DNA from: Lamellibrachia satsuma
Lineage: Eukaryota; Annelida; Polychaeta; Sabellida; Siboglinidae
Assembly: GCA_033239005.1 (NCBI GenBank)
Contig: BSQZ01000068.1
Span: 964,001-1,028,000 of the forward strand
Length of the DNA: 64,000 bases
Direction: 5' to 3'
Under the pieces are notes generated by a model, which worked only from the letters and a program-made list of their open reading frames with translations, was not told the origin of the DNA and did no database searches. Below are positions 1-11,100 of this stretch, in pieces. Positions within the stretch are counted from its first letter, which is position 1; every line of letters begins with the position of its first letter. Position numbers and translations under genes: made by a program.

Positions 1-260
1 CGAGGCCCCACACTGCGGATACGGGTCTCCCGTCTCCATCTGAATCAACATCCACACACTTGTTGTACAAAAACACAACACATCGACACACTTGTTGTAC
101 AACAACATAGCACATCCACACACATCTAACAACTCAACAACACCATCAACACACTCATCTAACAACAAAACACATCCACACTCTTCTAATAACTCAACAA
201 CAGCAAAACATCCACACACTCATCTAACAACTCAACAACGCTAACACGCGCGCGCACGCA

Positions 261-292
<32 letters not shown>

Positions 293-300
293 CACTAGTG
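1..300. repeat. CA-rich degenerate tandem repeat and (CGCA)n microsatellite
   Basis: Loosely repeated units of the type CACATCCACACACATCTAAC fill about 45-240. They are followed by an alternating (CGCA)/(CA) microsatellite at 243-295. No coding potential was seen. Confidence 0.8.
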
Positions 301-679
301 AAAGTTTCTGTGATGTGTCATATCTGACAATTTCCTACTATCCTTTTTGTTCACTTCTTCACTTCTTTTCACTCTGTTAGATTTTATTGATAAAATACAG
401 ATACTGAAATAGAAGTTTTAAGAGAGAGCATTCTTGGGGCCTTAAACAATGTTCAAGCACATAAGAAAATATATGATTGTTATTGTTAACACTAATAATG
501 TAATACCACATTTTATTACCCACCCATATTCCAATGGTATCTTAATCTCAGTTTCATCTAATATTGTGCGGCGCCGGCGTTTCCTCATAGTCTCTAAAAC
601 ATAATGATGGATATGCAGTAAAAATCTCTACATATAGATATACTAGGTAGATATGTCAAGTGCACTTGCTTAAATAATA

Positions 680-835
680 ATAATAATTAACTTCTATGGC
701 ACCTATATCCTCAGGAACCTGAGCTCAGAGGCGCAACAAAACAGAATCATTAAGACTAATCGTGAACAGGGACGCACAAAAGTCATTATCAGAACGAGGG
801 ACAATCGAAGATTTATGGTATTTGTTATCATAAAT
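680..835 (+). repeat. Dispersed repeat, 3'-tail segment of a LINE family
   Basis: This stretch is nearly identical to 58270-58415, sharing for example CCTCAGGAACCTGAGCTCAG and the following 90 bases. In the 58-kb copy the segment adjoins the C-terminal coding remnant of a CR1/L2-like LINE on the minus strand. This copy is therefore probably an isolated 3'-untranslated piece of the same family. The family assignment is inference; the pairwise match is read directly. Confidence 0.65.
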
Positions 836-837
836 TC

Positions 838-901
838 ATGTTTTATATATATTATATATATATATATCTTTACTTTCCAAATATGTCGTTAACGCACGCA
901 T

Positions 902-952
<51 letters not shown>

Positions 953-955
953 CAC
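838..955. repeat. (TA)n and (GCAC)n microsatellites
   Basis: A short TA run at about 846-868 is followed by about 16 copies of GCAC at 893-953. The open frame across it, reading Thr-His-Ala-Arg repeats, is a microsatellite artefact. Confidence 0.95.
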
Positions 956-999
956 CACTATTGATGAATGAGTTGCAGGGATACCTTGAAAGGGTCAAA

Positions 1000-1088
1000 A
1001 GTAACACTCATAACCTGATGGTTCTGGCAAAGGAAGAAATGTACCTAATATGTGATGGTTCTGGCAAGGAACTAATGTAACAGTGATA
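1000..1088. repeat. 41-bp minisatellite, left part (split by a transposon)
   Basis: Two units of the family GATGGTTCTGGCAAGGAACT followed by AATGTAACAGTGATA lie here. The same array resumes at 2002, directly after the inverted-repeat element at 1089-2001. Confidence 0.9.
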
Positions 1089-2001
1089 CAGTCGCGCCTC
1101 ACTATTATGTACCCCGTTATTACGCGGATTTGGATATATCGCGGTCGGTTGTGGACCCCGATTTTCTATCGCCAGGGGAAAATGCCAAATGGGCCTGCTT
1201 AAACCTACTTAGAATTGCTTTGACAATTCTCAAGAAACATTAGGCGAACAATGTCATTGAACGAGAATCAACATGTTGTTTGTTTTGCACCGTCGCCGAC
1301 ATCAATCGTTGTCGCTAGCTTCACTTCGACAGTTTGTAAATTGCAATCGAGATTCACAAATACGCTTCGCGTAAGAATCAGATAAACAGTTTTAAATGCA
1401 TTTAGTATGCAATACCAACATAACACTTGGGTGAAATGACATGCTTCCATTACATCGTAAATTTAATCGTTTTCACGACGCGAAACCAACAAGCCAAATT
1501 CCTAACCCAAGGCTCTACCGGTGCGCGAAAATACATGTTCGCCATCCGCATATGAAATGTTGAATCTATGTTAAGTGGTGCGTAATAAATTTATGCTTCT
1601 GTCGAGATCGGTTGAAAGAAGAATTCTAATTTTACCTATTGTCGTTTTCTGTGTTTTATCAGCTTACATACTACGTTTGTCAAATCATATACATTTTCAG
1701 CTGCTCAGATCCAGGTTATTATTTTCGATTTGTAGGCGAATTGGTCCAGTACATCATCATCGTAGTAGATCTATTCCATAACGGTATATGTGTTTTATTC
1801 AGTTCAAGAATCAACAGAGTGTGACATTTAAAAATAATACACGTTGATGCTAGCATAATAAGTTTAATAAGTTCCTTGGACTTGGTGCGGAAAACGTTGT
1901 TGTTTAGTAGCTCCCTGGTGGCAGATACACCTAACACGCCTCGCTTACACGCGGTCCGAAGTCGTGGACCCCGACCACCACGTTATAACGAGGCTTGACT
2001 G
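1089..2001. mobile_element. Non-autonomous Tigger-like element (MITE), TA target duplication
   Basis: The ends are inverted: CAGTCGCGCCTCACTATTA on the left, and on the right the complement of CAGTCAAGCCTCGTTATAA. TA is duplicated on both sides (1087-1088 and 2002-2003). Joining the flanks gives AACAGTGATACTATG, exactly the sequence of uninterrupted neighbouring repeat units, so the boundaries are sure. The interior (about 1155-1935) matches, in reverse orientation, the interior of the element at 27438-28616, although the terminal repeats differ. No intact coding frame is present. The mariner/Tigger assignment rests on the TA duplication and CAGT ends. Confidence 0.85.
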
Positions 2002-2520
2002 TACTATGTTATGGTTCTGGCAAGGAACTTATGCAACAGTGATACTATGTTATGGTTCCGGCAAAACAGTGATACTATGTTATGGCTCTGGCAAGGAACT
2101 AATGTAACAGTGATACTATGTTATGGTTCTGGCAAGGAACTAATGTGACAGTGATAATATGTGGTTTAGGCAAGGAACTAATGTAACCAGTAAATGAAAA
2201 TATATATGATGGCTCTGGCAACGAACTAATGTAACAGTGATAGTATGTGATGGTTCTGGCAAGGAACAAATGTAACCAATAAGTGATAATATGTGACGGT
2301 TCTGACAAGGAACTAATATAACAGTGATAATATGTGATGGTTCTGGCAAGGAATAAATGTAACCAGTAAGTGATAATATGTGACGGTTCTGACAAGGAAC
2401 TAATGTAACAGTGATATGTGATAGTTCTGGCAAGGAACTACTGTAACAGTGATAATATGTGATGGTTTAAGCAAGGAACTAATATGATAATATATGATGG
2501 TTCTGACAAGGAACTAATGA
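2002..2520. repeat. 41-bp minisatellite, right part
   Basis: About 12 imperfect units GTGATAATATGTGATGGTTC plus TGGCAAGGAACTAATGTAACA. It lies just downstream, in minus orientation, of the last visible BAZ2 exon (2653-2787), hence in the following intron. Open frames on the minus strand here are repeat artefacts. Confidence 0.9.
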
Positions 2521-2652
2521 TGTACAACTCCAAATTAAATTTCTTATATTCATTTGAGTCTGTGGTAAAAATTTTTTATTTGCTTTTCATTCTTCATAAA
2601 CTGCACTTAACAGGTAGGACTTCTAATGTTAGCAGGAACTACTTCTACTGAC

Positions 2653-2787
2653 CACCAGATCCTGGACTTGGACTGTTTGCTCTTTTTGACGATGATGTGT
2701 CCGTGACATGTTCTTGAGTGGCATCGTCAGTGTCAGTACTTGAGTCCGACCCGCCTCCCAAACTTGAATCGTCTTCACTCTCCCCAT
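2653..2787 (-). CDS. BAZ2: BAZ2 exon 7, acidic Ser/Asp-rich segment
   Basis: The acceptor ATGCCACAG precedes ATGGGGAGAG. Joined to the phase-1 donor of the previous exon it reads DGESEDDSSLGGGSDSSTDT and continues to SPSPGSGG. The likely donor is TCTGGTG|GTCAGT. If that donor is not used, the frame stops at TAG at 2645-2647 just beyond. I prefer the donor because BAZ2 proteins continue for well over a thousand more residues after such acidic tracts. A true early C-terminus cannot be excluded. Confidence 0.6.
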
Positions 2788-4742
2788 CTGTGGCATTACA
2801 AGACAACACACTTAATGTAACGTAGTATTCAAGTCAATTCAACAGTGAAAAACATTTACCCCAACCATCAAACACTGGCTAATATAACGATTTTGAGATT
2901 TTCCTTGAAAATGGTTCCTTAGTATTCATCTTAACGATTACCATAATTTCTACTGTATATTTAGTTATGTTTAATGCATTTTAGTGTCATCTTGAAAGGG
3001 CTGTTCGATGTGTTCTGCTTGACTTCCGTAAAACAAAGCCGAAAATGCCGATAATTAATCGCTTTTTTGTCCGTAATTTGTGGATGGTGCCTCACAAATT
3101 TGGCATGGTTATAAAGCTTTGCATCTCATCTTTCCATATATGGTGATCGAATTAACATATATTATGAATATGTCGAGCAGGACGGCATGAGGGGCACTGT
3201 TTGCCTAGCTGTGTAAACAAACGCAGCTTGTTGCTACCAAGTGATCCAGGGAAATGATTTTATTGGTGTAGAGGTGAAGTCATTTAAATAATGTCCTTGG
3301 ACGCATGCGCCCTATGTATTTCCACCACATCACACAGCTGATCCACATAGCGAGTAGAAAATGGCAATCGATGTAGCGGGTTTGTTGATATCCTGCCCGA
3401 AGTATTTACTAGAGGAAGACCAGCAGGACTGTGAGTGAGACACTATAGTCATTTAGCGGGGCGGGGGCGAGGTCGTCGAGGCGCAAGACATGTGTGATTG
3501 AGCGCGAGACTGTCCCGTTGGAGTTGGTGGGTCATCCCACCAGCAGGACAGTGAGCGAGACACAATAGTCGTTTTGCGGGGAAGGGGGTAGGGCACGAGG
3601 TCATGGAGCCCGTCAGCCATCCCATCATCTGCACTCTTGCCCACGCCATGAAAGAGAGGACATGGCTGCTGTCCCAGTGATGATTAACTATTTTGATGTG
3701 TCGCTGTTTATGTACTTGTTATTGTTGTTGTCTTGTATTAAATATGCCATTGGTGTTGTTAAGAACCTCGTGTGCATTTTTTTACTATGAAGAGTATCAG
3801 ATATTATAAATATTATTATAATTATTTGAAACACCTTTTTCAGTATACAATCTGTTACAAAACTGGTAGAAAACATTTTCTAAAAAGTAGTTTATTGAAT
3901 TAATTTTTGGGTAAATTCCAAAAAAAAAAATTTTTTGCAACAAATATTTATGTAACTTTTGGTAACTTTGATAATGTTTTCTACAAGTTGTGTAAAGAAG
4001 AATAAGCTGCATGTGACATTAAAACCTTACTTTGCTAGCATTATTAATTCCAGAGATATGAGGTATGTTTCTGAGAAAACAGGATTATTTCTTGGAAGAA
4101 TAAAAGTGATTTATAGATATATAACTGTTACTGAAGTAAACGTTATGAATACAATGCTCTCAAAATAGGGTGGAAACATTTTGAATATAATTATTTTTTT
4201 AAATCCACCTGCTGAGTCTCCCCCATGGCTGAATAAATTGCTTATTATTTTTAAATCGCAAAAATCAAAGTTCTTACTGCCCCAACTGTGTTTTACAAAA
4301 GAAGGTCACTAGTAACCATTATCTCAACTAAAATGTGTCACATTATGACACTGGTGGCACAGTGCTGCTAGTTCCTTAACAATGGCGGTAATTACAAGAG
4401 AATTAATTTTGTAAATTTTTTCTTAAAAAATTCTTGTTATTATATTAGTAGAATGTCATCAGGATGCCTTTATCTTCAAGTGGTCCAAATTTCTGCCAGA
4501 TATGTGCATGGGAACTAAGGTAGCTTTGTTAATAAACATACTAAACTTCGACGGCTGATTTCTCAGTTTGAAAATTTCTACCCCATACATGTTTAGCGAA
4601 ACGTAGGCTCGGCTAGAATCAAGATATCTGGTTGCATGATGCATCATGTGAAAGCTGAGATGCTCTTTTCAACGTTACTAATAACTCTATATGTTCAAAT
4701 TGAGACATGTGACTCATTTTGTTAAGATGGGTCACATATATA

Positions 4743-4786
<44 letters not shown>

Positions 4787-5127
4787 TCAGGTGCCATTGC
4801 TTGATTAGTCATACAATATGTACTCAGAAAAACAATAAAATCTAACATTGAGAGCATAATTCAATAAATCTGTCACATTCTTTCTAGAATCTTTACAAAC
4901 TCACCAGAATCAGTGTCTGAGCTATGGTCAACAATTGGCTTCTTGACTGTTGCCACCAGTGGACTGTGCTGTACCTTTGTGGCACCAGCAGTGCGTGCAC
5001 TGCCTGCAATCATTGTAGTGCTCTGTCCCATCAGCACCTCAGCCAATTTAGACTTGGCACCTTTCTGCAAGTTATGACTTTCAGTAGATTTCAGTGGGTT
5101 GTCTTGTGAAGTTGATTCTTGTTCTTT

Positions 5128-5162
<35 letters not shown>

Positions 5163-8100
5163 TGCTGTCAGAATGTTTGTGGTGCTGGAGGCTGCGAGCC
5201 AACTTTAGTTGCAACTGCTGTTGCTTCAATTCAGCCTCCAGCTGAGCCTTCAGCTCTTCGTGGCAGTGGTTCTTCTCCTGTCAGACAAACGACACAGTCA
5301 TATCCAAAACACAGTATTCATTGCCATTCATACAAACCCTTCCCTCCACTTCCATCTACTGATACAACCCTTCCATCTACCTCCATCTGTTGATACAACC
5401 CTTCAATCCACATCCATCTGCTGATACAACCCTTCCATCTATCTCCATCTGTTGCTACAACCCTTCCATCTGTTGATACAACCCTTCCCTCCACCTGCTG
5501 ATACAACCCTTCCCTCCACCTGCTGATATAACCCTTCCCTCTACCTCTATCTGTTGATACAACCCTTCCCTCTGCCTCCATCTGTTGATACAACCCTTCC
5601 CTCTGCCTCCATATGTTGATACACCCCTTCCCTCCATCTCCATCTGTTGATGCAACCCTTTGATCATCTAATTCTAATCTACTTTTTGTTCCCAGTATTA
5701 AGACAAATGTTGGAACTAGAGGTTTTTTAGTTGCTGCAATGACTCTGTGGAACTCACTCCCTGCTAGAATTAAATAGGAAATATATTTCACCAAAAACCC
5801 ACCTATTTAAACTTGCTTGTCCTCCATAGCTCCACTGCATACCAATACAACTGTTTACAACTGGAACTGCTTATCGATTATGAACTGCTTAACCCCTTTT
5901 GTTTTGGTGCGCTGCTAAGCTTGGGTCTCCCGATGATTTAAGCACAACAGAGGTATTTTATATATTATTATTATATTATTATTATATTACACTATTATTA
6001 TTTTATTATTATATTATTATTCCCTCTACCTCCATCTGTTGATACAACCCTTCCCTCCATCTAGGTCTGTCAATATTTGCTCTCACATAGCAATACAACA
6101 CTCAACCATAGCAGCAGACCTCAACTAATACAGCAATACAACACTCACTCATAGTCGCAGACCTCAACCACAACAGCAATACAATATTCACTCGTAGCAG
6201 CAGACCTCAACCACCACAGCAACACGACACTCACTCGTAGCAGCAGACCTCAACCACCACAGCAATACAACATTCACTAATAGCAGCAGACCTCCACCAC
6301 CACAGCAATACAACATTCACTCGTAGCAGCAGACCTCAACCACCATTGCAATAGAACATACAGTAAGACAGCACTCACCTGTAGATACTTCTCTGTAAGT
6401 GTCTTTATTGCACCTGCTGCTTTACTCCTCGAGCCACGCCCTCCACCTCTACCACGGGCCCGACTGCGCATTCCACCTCGTGTATTTGAAGTGCCTTTCT
6501 CAACACACCCTGTTACCCCCCTGCCACGACCTCTTCCTCTGCCCCGTCGACCCCTGCCTCGCCCAGTCACAACAGATGAGGTTGCTGCAATTGTCCGTGG
6601 AGGGACAAACATTCCAGAGACGCTGTCAAACATTGGCATCATCGTTGCATTGCCCATTCCAAATGACAGATCATGAAGAGTTGCGGTCTGCTGGTGGAAC
6701 TCTGGGGGAAACAAGAGCATCATCTCAGGAGGGGGTGCAGACAGGGAACTGGTGATGAAGGAGGACCTCGCTGTCTCAGGCAGTGATGATGGCGCAGGTT
6801 TCTTCATTGACAGATCCATAACTTCTTCTTGTGGCCAAAAGATGTCGCTGCTAACGGTTGATTTTATGCACAGATCTTCAGCATGGTCCGTACCTTCTGG
6901 CGATCCTAATGTGGCTATCTCATCTTTTACCTGGATATAATAACAACATCTGATAATGTGTGTTTCAGACAGTACTCACAGACCAGTGAAGTTCAATTAA
7001 ATGATCACGCCTTGTTAGGTAGGTGTTTGAGAAAATTACATGGTGGTGTTTCTTGTAATGTTACCTGGGTTGTGGTGTGATCTCAGGAAATACTATTTGG
7101 ATGGGGACACACTTGTATTGTGCAGGTATGGTAGAAAGAGGACAAGTCCTACCTTTATAGGTGTGGTTGTAAGAGGACAAGTCCTACCTGTGCAGGGGAT
7201 GTAGAAAGAGGACAAGTCCTACCTGTGCAGCTGTAAGAGGACAAGTACTACATGTGCAGCTGTAAGAGGACAAGTACTACATGTGCAGGTGTGGTAGAAA
7301 GAGGACAAGTCTTACTTGTGCAGGCGTGGTAGTACGAGAGTCGAGACTGACACTGTCACTAAGGGAGCTGTCTGAGCTGGCTTCTGAACCATCAGTGTCT
7401 GTCACGATATTCCCAGCTGACTTCTGCAACCATTTAAGGAAATTAATATATTCAATAAAGCATAATTAGTTATAACGAAACATATATTTTCAGTTGTTGA
7501 CATCTATCTCCTTGATGTGCAATTATGCAGAGAACAATCCTCATGCCATCTGCCGACACATCTATTCAGAGCATTGTCTTTATAATGAACTTTGATAATA
7601 ATAATGATAAAAAAACAGGATAAAAAAATAATAAAGTAGCCATATATTGTGAAGTTTGGTTTGTCAACCATTTACTAATTATCCCACCTGAAGAAGCTTT
7701 ACATGAACATTTATTAAGCTTGAAACGTAAATAAAACTATCATCTGAATACTACAAATCTTGTCACCAACACCACAACACTGAATGCCTTGCATCAATTT
7801 CCAGAATGTCCCTTGGCTTGGGACAAAGTGCAAGAAACATGATTTGCTGGGATTGATCACCTACCCTGTTAGTTCTACAGCGCTGTTTCTTCCTTCCTGT
7901 TGTCAGTGCTGCAGGCTTTGGTACAGCAAGGATGGGACTAGTAATAGACACACTGGTTGCTGTCATGCTTGTTGAACTACCTCGTGAGGTCTTCCTCCTG
8001 GCTACCTTCTCACTGGACTCATTCTGTCTTGTCATCACTGGTCGGTCAGGTGATGATGACTGCTTGGCAGTGGCTGTGCTGCCATATGGAAACATGGCCT

Positions 8101-11100
8101 GAATGGGGCTTGAGAACAGGGGGGAAGGGTTGAACATACTTGTGTGGGCAGTACTGGGACCAAGAAGTGGTGAATTCCCAAAAGGGAAATATGCCATTGG
8201 TGAAACAGATGATTCAGCCAGTGGCAACAAGAATGGATTCGCTGCTGCTGGAAATGTTGCCATTGAGCTGTCTGTGCTGCCGTCCAATGCGCCGGTGGAA
8301 TGCACTCCATTCTTCATTAAATGACAGTCTTTTTCATCATCACTTGATACAGCTGATGCCGACTCCTTGTTTTCATCTGTCAATGGTTTTGTATTGCCTT
8401 TCAAGACAGACAACACAGACTTCTGTTGAAGACCATCAGTCAACAACTCGGCCGCAGCGGCAGTAGTGGGGAAGAGCACACTTGCTAGTGAACCATTGGT
8501 ACCTTCAGAAACATACACAACTATCTTAATGTGACAGCTCTCACACACATGCGCATGCCCACATGTGCATGCATGCACACACACATGCATGCAAACAATA
8601 GTTAGCATAATATGTGCAGGTGATGTGTGCAAGTATGTGTGCACATGTGAAACCATTTTTAGTTGAGCAGCTAACATTTTTTTTCCAACACAAAACACTC
8701 AAATGTTTGACCAGGATGTCTGCCTCAAAATAATATATCCTAATTTTAAAATGTCACTTGCTTTCTGGGTCAGATATCAACTGGTAACAAACAAGTATGG
8801 TTAGTGATATTTTAGTCACTCACCTAAAAAAAATGTAAAATACCATGATTGAAAAACATGATAGAGAAATTGTGCACATTGCAAGGGTGATCTTTCCGTG
8901 GACAGTTTGTTGTGAGTTTGAATATGACTAGTCAGTCGGATATTAGCTCGGCTCATCTTCTCACAGTATGAACCCTTATATTCAGGATGTGGTGGAAGTG
9001 GATTTTGTAAACTCTAGTCTTGATGGCTCACATCTTCCTGACACACACACACACACACCTAGGATATGCAAAATACCATTCGCCAATTCACCAATGGCTA
9101 AAAATATTTTGCTTGATTAAAAAAGTAAAAAAGGGAAGACCTTTTGCCAACTTGGCTAATACCAACGGAGGCAGTGATCAGAAATAAAATAAATTGTGTG
9201 ACTATTGTACATAATATTACCCCTCAAAATCAGAAACCGTTGCAACCTCTAGTATGTTATCAATGTTACCAGAAAGAAGCTTGTATGTACTGTATTGTGC
9301 TTGCAGTCATGTTTTCAATTTGCTAAAAAAAAATTTTTATACAAGTTTTCACTCAAAATTGCTACAGTTTCTGGGCAGCAACAACTAGAGCCGAGTTTCC
9401 TAACTCTAAGCGAATTCACCCAGGAATGACGATGAATTAGATATTCGACTTTAAAAACAATGGTGTCAACGATCTTTGATTACTTGATGCAAGCCTCGAC
9501 ATTAACGCCCAGAGCCTTTTTTAAGGCCATTGGGCCAGTTTGGGCCACAGGTATTCATATTTTGCTGCCCGTCATTTCAAATGATTTCTGCTACTATGTT
9601 CCGTTTAACAATGATGTGACGTGAGTTCCACGGCTGCAATTTCGACGTAACCCATGCAGATCACAAGTGACAATGCTCGGTTCCGTTTCGCTTACGTCAC
9701 GACCACGCTGACTATGGCAATATTGGCAGTGACACACGACTTCCGTATCTGTTCTCGTGCATATTTTAACTGTTTTTTAATTTGTTTAAGCCACGCAAAA
9801 TAATGTTTTTAGCCGAGATTAACTTAGTTTATTAACATAACATTGTATTGTAGTTCATTAAGGGGAATAAAAACAATGACTGCTTGAAATCATGTTATTT
9901 TACATCTTGTAGTATATTTACATTTCCACAACACAAACAAATTCATTAGAATTTAATTAATTAATAATTCCAAGTAATAGTCTAATGTTCTACTGGCCTG
10001 CCTCAACTATGCACATTTTTCCCATGATTATCGGCAAGCTTTGACATTACATCACTGCTGACAAGGAACTGCTACACGACTGGGGTTTTTCATCCATTCA
10101 TTGTACCATTCATTGACAGTAATAGTGGTTGTTTAGAAGCGAGCGTCATAATGGTTTATTGTGCGGCATTCGATTGTAATACAAACAGTAGTTAGAAAAA
10201 AGTAACATGTAGTTGGTTTAAGTTCCCTACAGATCCAACTTTGTTTTAAAAAGCGAACTTCAAGTAGATGAAGCATAGCCGGCTGTGCTAGCTTTGAGAA
10301 AACTTGTTTCGACTGCGATCCAGACCAGAGAAGATGGCAGCCCTGGGTTATCCTGGTGCTTAAATCTCTTTGAAAGAAGATGTGCCAACATTATTCCCAG
10401 TAGTGGAAGCTATGTTGATGCTATCAATCCGTAGAACACAGGCAGCGACATGGGTGTCGACAACCATGGTCCACCTCAGATCGAAACAAGCTATCAGCTA
10501 GGATACAGGTGATGTCAGCGTACGGTGAATTCGACCCAGTTCATTCGGACAGCATTCTTTGGAGACTTTGGTCTGCAACTCTGGTGACTTTGGCCTCAGA
10601 GCATAACACATTAATTGATTTAGTTCCACATTTACCCAATTTTTTTACTTTGTAACCGCTTTTATAGTTTTTGCTTTCTTTCGCATAAAATATGGCACTA
10701 TATTTTACCATTTTAACATGTAGCCAATGAGACGATCATTAGAACTTATACAATTTGTTGTATCCTTAAACTTCGTATTATATAACATATTACATAAAAA
10801 ACTATATTATATATAGTTGAATACTTTAAATAAATTAAAATACAATTATCATATCTGGTTTGTATATTTAAGATTTTCATCAGGGTAAATTATCCCCAAA
10901 AATGTACTCAATTAAACCAAATACAGAGCAATGATGGTGATAAGCGACTGTTGTATTGTGAATACAACGGAACCACCTGCATAAGGTCTTTTGAATGTGA
11001 AGTATGGTCTTTTATTTACACCTGCTCACTGTATGAAACAGACAAAGCATTGTAAATCAACAGTATCTAGCTAAACTTGGCATTGCTTTGATGACAAGAA

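Larger units (their letters stand above)
5278..6378 (-). other. BAZ2 intron 5: two minisatellites and a LINE fragment
   Basis: This intron is almost wholly repetitive. A roughly 31-bp array (GTTGATACAACCCTTCCCTC type) at 5335-5660 resumes at 6013-6062. A 5'-truncated LINE is inserted between the two parts, and a 43-bp array at 6095-6362 starts beside the donor of the upstream exon. Confidence 0.8.

Noticed and set aside
838..1080. Frame with Thr-His-Ala-Arg repeats
   Set aside because: (GCAC)n microsatellite followed by minisatellite sequence.
5094..5424. Plus-strand frames over the CAG/CTG tract (Leu/Ala-rich)
   Set aside because: Shadows of the minus-strand BAZ2 exon with its polyglutamine run.
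6399..6755. Plus-strand frames opposite the Arg-Gly block
   Set aside because: GC-rich antisense of BAZ2 exon 5; the minus frame continues correctly over splice sites on both sides.
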